This document shows positions 60,595 through 64,000 of a stretch of DNA of 64,000 nucleotides, in pieces. The notes under the pieces are model-generated. The model saw only the letters and a program-made list of their open reading frames with translations, was not told where the DNA came from and made no database searches. Position 1 is the first letter of the stretch. Each line of letters starts with the position of its first letter. The stretch comes from Chlorobiota bacterium (GTDB taxonomy: Bacteria > Bacteroidota > Chlorobiia > Chlorobiales > Chlorobiaceae), in NCBI GenBank assembly GCA_016868665.1, contig VGGK01000006.1:22536-86535 (forward strand). The letters are read 5' to 3'. The translations under genes were made by a program, and so were the position numbers.

Positions 60595-62450
60595 GGCGTT
60601 TTTCCGTTATGGCCGGCATCGCACCAGCGTATGATGCAGGATATGAACTGTCTGCCGTAACGCCGCAGTTTGACCTCTCCGACGCCGGTAACCGCAAGCA
60701 TGGACTCTTCATCCTTTGGAAGCAGCGAAGCCATATCTCGAAGAGACCGGTCGGAAAATACCACGTAAGGGGGGACGCCCTGCTCGTCGGCTATCTGTTT
60801 GCGCAGCGAACGCAGCAGTTCGAAAAGTTCTTCGTTTTCCTGCGGCGCTGCGGCCGCAAGGGCGCTTTTCTTCCGTTTGGTTTCAACGACCTCCGCCATT
60901 TCGATTTCCGTTTCGTTCTTCAGCACGCGCGAAGCTTCCGGCAGAAGATAGAGCGCCGGGTAGAGCCCTTCTGCCCTCGAAACGATTTTTCGAGCGATCA
61001 GTTCGTCAACGAGCCGCTTCCAGAACGTCTTCGATTTTCCCTTTCCTGCCCCATAGGTTTTCAGCCGGTCGTGGCCGAAATCGAGCACTTTTCTGTTTGT
61101 GCTGCCGGTAACGATATCGATGATATGCGATGCCCCGAACTGTTGGTCGGTTCTCACTATCGCCGAAAGCAGCATCTGCGCCTCCCGGGTGCAATTAATG
61201 GTTTTATGCAATCCGGTGCAGACGTCGCAGTTTCCGCAATTTTCTTCCGGATAGGTTTCACCGAAATAGTCCAGAAGGCTCCTGCGACGGCATACCGACG
61301 AAGACGCGAACGAAACCACTTTCGAAAATGCGGCGAGCGCTCTGGCATGCTCCGCCTCGTCTGCGACGCTGTCGATGAAGAACCGTACTTTGGGGATGTC
61401 CCCGTGAGAAAAGAGCAGGATGCACCGGGCCGGTTCGCCGTCGCGGCCCGCCCGGCCTGTCTCCTGATAGTAGTTTTCCATGCTTTTCGGCAGGTCTGCG
61501 TGAACGACGAACCGGATGTTCGATTTATCTATGCCCATACCGAAGGCGATGGTTGCCACGATCACATCGACCTCGTCGCGGATGAACGCCTCCTGGTTGC
61601 GTATCCGTTCCTCGTCGCCAAGGCCGGCATGATAAGGAAGGGCCCGGAACCCTTTCGAGCGGAGCATCGCAGCGGTGTCGCTGACGCTTTTGCGGCTGGT
61701 GCGATAGATGATGCCGGCCTTGTCGCGATTGGCTTTGAGGATCGAGACGAGCTGTTCTGCCGCATTTTCCTTGAAGCGGATATCGTAGAACAGGTTGGGC
61801 CGGTCGAACGAAGCCCGCACGACAAGCGGATCGCGAAGGCCGAGCCGCATCTGTATGTCGTCCTGAACCCTGTGGGTAGCCGTAGCCGTAAATGCGGCAA
61901 CCGGGACATCGGGGAACATCTCGACCAGCCTTGAAAGCGAGAGATAATCCGGGCGGAAATCGTGGCCCCATTCCGAAATGCAATGCGCTTCGTCGACAAC
62001 CGCGAGCGCGATTCGTGACCTGGCAGCAATATTGCGGAACCGCTCGAGCGCGAACCGTTCCGGAGCGATATAGAGCAGATCGAGCGCATTCGAATGCAGC
62101 TGCCCGAGGACATCGTCCTGTTCGGCCGGAGAGATCGAACTGTTCAGGAATGCGGCACGGATGCCGTTTGAGCGCGCACCGTCAACCTGGTCTTTCATCA
62201 GCGCAATCAGGGGGCTGATCACAAGGCAGGTGCCCGGCATCAGCACGGCCGGCAGCTGGTAGCAGAGTGATTTTCCCCCTCCGGTCGGCATGACGGCAAA
62301 AACATCCCTGTGTTCAAGGATTGCCCTGACGATTCTCTCCTGGTCGCGCCGAAACCCGCCGAACCCGAACACCCGCCGGAGGGTGCCGGAGATGATGTCG
62401 TCATCGCAAGAAAGAGTTCTGTAATTGTTCGTCAGGGTCGCGTGTGTCAT
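60591..62450 (-). CDS. recQ: ATP-dependent DNA helicase RecQ
   Basis: A 619-residue helicase. Walker A lies in AVMPTGGGKSLCYQ, the DEAH box in VVDEAHCISEWGHDFR, and the helicase-C motif in ETGRAGRDG. The zinc-binding region has CRRRSLLDYFGE and CGNCDVC. A winged-helix region is followed by an HRDC domain (about 535-615, with DEQGVPPYVVFSDRSLRDMA). It acts in recombination and repair. The methyltransferase start overlaps its end. Confidence 0.95.
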   Translation of the reverse strand: MTHATLTNNYRTLSCDDDIISGTLRRVFGFGGFRRDQERIVRAILEHRDVFAVMPTGGGKSLCYQLPAVLMPGTCLVISPLIALMKDQVDGARSNGIRAAFLNSSISPAEQDDVLGQLHSNALDLLYIAPERFALERFRNIAARSRIALAVVDEAHCISEWGHDFRPDYLSLSRLVEMFPDVPVAAFTATATHRVQDDIQMRLGLRDPLVVRASFDRPNLFYDIRFKENAAEQLVSILKANRDKAGIIYRTSRKSVSDTAAMLRSKGFRALPYHAGLGDEERIRNQEAFIRDEVDVIVATIAFGMGIDKSNIRFVVHADLPKSMENYYQETGRAGRDGEPARCILLFSHGDIPKVRFFIDSVADEAEHARALAAFSKVVSFASSSVCRRRSLLDYFGETYPEENCGNCDVCTGLHKTINCTREAQMLLSAIVRTDQQFGASHIIDIVTGSTNRKVLDFGHDRLKTYGAGKGKSKTFWKRLVDELIARKIVSRAEGLYPALYLLPEASRVLKNETEIEMAEVVETKRKKSALAAAAPQENEELFELLRSLRKQIADEQGVPPYVVFSDRSLRDMASLLPKDEESMLAVTGVGEVKLRRYGRQFISCIIRWCDAGHNGKTP

Positions 62451-62633
62451 ACTGATGAGCTGTTTTCATGCGTTATCAGTCTGCTGCAAACCGGGAGACG
62501 TACCGAATAGGTACAAGAGAGCAGCCTCGGGATGCCGAAAGAAACAATACATCGTTTTTTTTAAAGCCGCAACAGGATACGGATCTCCTGCTCAAAGCGA
62601 ACTTTTTTTTCGGTACGGGATTTTATCCGTAAT

Positions 62634-64000
62634 ATGAAACGAATAGGAACCGCAGTACTCTCCTCAAGTCAAACCGGGTCCGATATGCCTGTAAACGAAC
62701 AGGACATAGAGCGATTAAACTCCCTTATGAAGGAGTATGACGCGCTTGACAAGTCGCAGCATCCGAAACAGGCAGCCGAACTGCTTCAGGAAGCAGGTTC
62801 GCTTGTCGACAGGGCAGCAGAACCGGAAAAGTGGGCGGCTTTCAGATGTTTGTATGCGCAGTACTCCGAAAACACTGACCCGGTAGGAGCCATTGAGGCT
62901 TACCGGGATGCGCTCACGGTCTGGGATCCGGTGAAACACTACGATTCATGGGTTGCCTGCCACAGCGGGATCGGTTCGCTTATGGTCAACCTTCAGCCTT
63001 TCGGCCCGACAGAGCTTGACGAAGCCGTCATGCATCTTGAATCGGCCGTTGCCGCCCAGCCATTTCTCTCTTCGATGCTTGCCGTGCTCTACCGGTTTCG
63101 TTCTGCCGGCGATCCGCATGAAAACCGGGAGAAACGGGTATTTCATCTCCGGCAGGCACTTCTGCAGATCGACCGCGATGATGACCGCTGCGGTTGGGCC
63201 GCTGCGAACAACGAGCTGGCAATCGCTGTCGGCGACGAACCGGATGCCGATTTCGGATCGGTACTCGAGGAGCGGCTTCGGCTGCATCTTGAATCATTCC
63301 GCCTGCTTGAGATAACTGACGGCACTACATGGATCGCCACCTGCATCGGTATTTCCGAATGCTATCTGTTCCGGGGCGGTATCGATGATCGCCAAAATCA
63401 GGAACAGGCGGAACGGTATGCCCGTCTTGCGCTCGATGCGGCTGTTGGAGATATTTCCGCGCCCGTTCGGGCTGAAGCGCTGCTCCACCTTGCCAAAACG
63501 ATGATGGCTCCCGGCAGGATCTTTGATGCCGATCGCGTACGGGAGTGCCTTGCCTGCTGCGACGAATCGGCAGACCTGACAGATCCTGTACGATCGCCTG
63601 CGCTGATGGCAAGCGTCGAGTCGTTTCGCGCAAACGCATTGCTGAAACTTGTCCAGCACGGCGAACCCTGCAACACGGATCGGCTTGCCGCACATGCTGA
63701 AGCCGCTCTTGCGCTGATACCGGGAGCCGAGCATCTCTCCGATCGCCGCTCTGTCCTGCAGGTTGCCGGAGAGGGAATGCTTGCTGCTGGCCGCTTCGAA
63801 CGCGCAGCAGGGTACTTCAGGCAGGCGCTCGAAGCGGCAGCATCGTCTCTTCTTTTTGCCGAAAGCCGAGCAGGGCGCATGCAGCGGATATGGGAGTTCA
63901 GGGATACCTCCGCGCTGCTTTCCTGGACCCTTCTCAAACTCGGAGATAATGAGAATGCCCTTTTCGAGCTTGAAAAAGGGAAAAGCCGGTTCTGGCGGTC
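62634..64000 (+). CDS. TPR-repeat protein, probably CHAT-domain family (partial)
   Basis: An open frame from ATG 62634 (or ATG 62685, MPVNEQDIERL) runs off the right edge with at least 455 residues. It is built of helical repeats of about 40-50 residues with TPR-like A/L/Y positions, for example DPVGAIEAYRDALTVWD and RFERAAGYFRQALEAAA. The last visible segment, NALFELEKGKSRFW, resembles the helix that links TPRs to a CHAT caspase-like domain in bacterial proteins. The CHAT domain itself would lie outside the window. It is divergent from recQ. Confidence 0.6.
   Translation, partial: MKRIGTAVLSSSQTGSDMPVNEQDIERLNSLMKEYDALDKSQHPKQAAELLQEAGSLVDRAAEPEKWAAFRCLYAQYSENTDPVGAIEAYRDALTVWDPVKHYDSWVACHSGIGSLMVNLQPFGPTELDEAVMHLESAVAAQPFLSSMLAVLYRFRSAGDPHENREKRVFHLRQALLQIDRDDDRCGWAAANNELAIAVGDEPDADFGSVLEERLRLHLESFRLLEITDGTTWIATCIGISECYLFRGGIDDRQNQEQAERYARLALDAAVGDISAPVRAEALLHLAKTMMAPGRIFDADRVRECLACCDESADLTDPVRSPALMASVESFRANALLKLVQHGEPCNTDRLAAHAEAALALIPGAEHLSDRRSVLQVAGEGMLAAGRFERAAGYFRQALEAAASSLLFAESRAGRMQRIWEFRDTSALLSWTLLKLGDNENALFELEKGKSRFWR

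Noticed and set aside
60426..61934. 502-residue open frame antisense to recQ and the methyltransferase
   Set aside because: It crosses two real genes on the other strand and shows no domain or ribosome site.

Overview
The window is core chromosome around the replication origin of a green sulfur bacterium (Chlorobiaceae), with two sulfur/energy-metabolism insertions. The lineage call rests on several things seen together: a geranylgeranyl (BchP-like) reductase beside a Ycf49-like membrane protein, a detached atpD-atpC pair with a very short epsilon subunit close to a GTP-type PEP carboxykinase, flavocytochrome c sulfide dehydrogenase with SoxYZ, and a cytoplasmic sulfite-oxidase-like (Soe/PSRLC3-type) molybdoenzyme. 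Species cannot be named from sequence reading alone.

Layout. 1-6318: rhomboid tail, YkvA-like protein, then minus-strand rlmD, a ROK kinase, a PAP2 phosphatase and the classic yidC-yidD-rnpA-rpmH set. 6319-6733: probable oriC with a cluster of DnaA-box-like sites. 6734-11034: dnaA, dnaN, recF and a DciA-like gene. 11103-16738: minus-strand flavodiiron protein, family-B DNA polymerase and mnmG, which has an exact ParB parS site on each side. 17186-19714: soxY-soxZ-fccA-fccB with its own operator-like dyad and terminator. 19883-42308: housekeeping genes (secDF, a SurA-like chaperone, gyrB, rnhB-yraN, rng, dapD, ctp, bchP, glyS, clpS, LD-carboxypeptidase, atpDC, tRNA-Thr, a TlpA-like protein, pckG). 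42893: dodecin.

43106-59805 is an accessory sulfur/C1 region: a fused soeBC and soeA, a TauE/SafE exporter with a DUF1634-like partner, tusA-dsrE2, cooC, a NitT/TauT-type ABC transporter with two ATPases, a diheme lipoprotein cytochrome, an anaerobic CO dehydrogenase (CooS) and a methyltransferase. The window closes with a second methyltransferase, recQ and the start of a TPR protein that is probably of the CHAT family.

The most interesting signal is a 24-bp AT-rich dyad (half-sites like TTATATAAC and GTTATATAA, 6-bp spacer). It occurs with the same geometry upstream of soxYZ-fccAB, soeBC-soeA, tusA-dsrE2-cooC and the ABC-cytochrome-cooS operon, and a rearranged copy follows the methyltransferase. 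This suggests one unknown regulator ties the CODH locus to sulfur oxidation. Three proteins in these operons have altered key residues: CooS has Asp where a C-cluster Cys ligand is expected, the first ABC ATPase lacks the catalytic Glu and the switch His, and SoxY ends at its Cys without the usual Gly-rich tail. Together they suggest a CODH-like system that may not carry out ordinary CO oxidation; that last step is inference.
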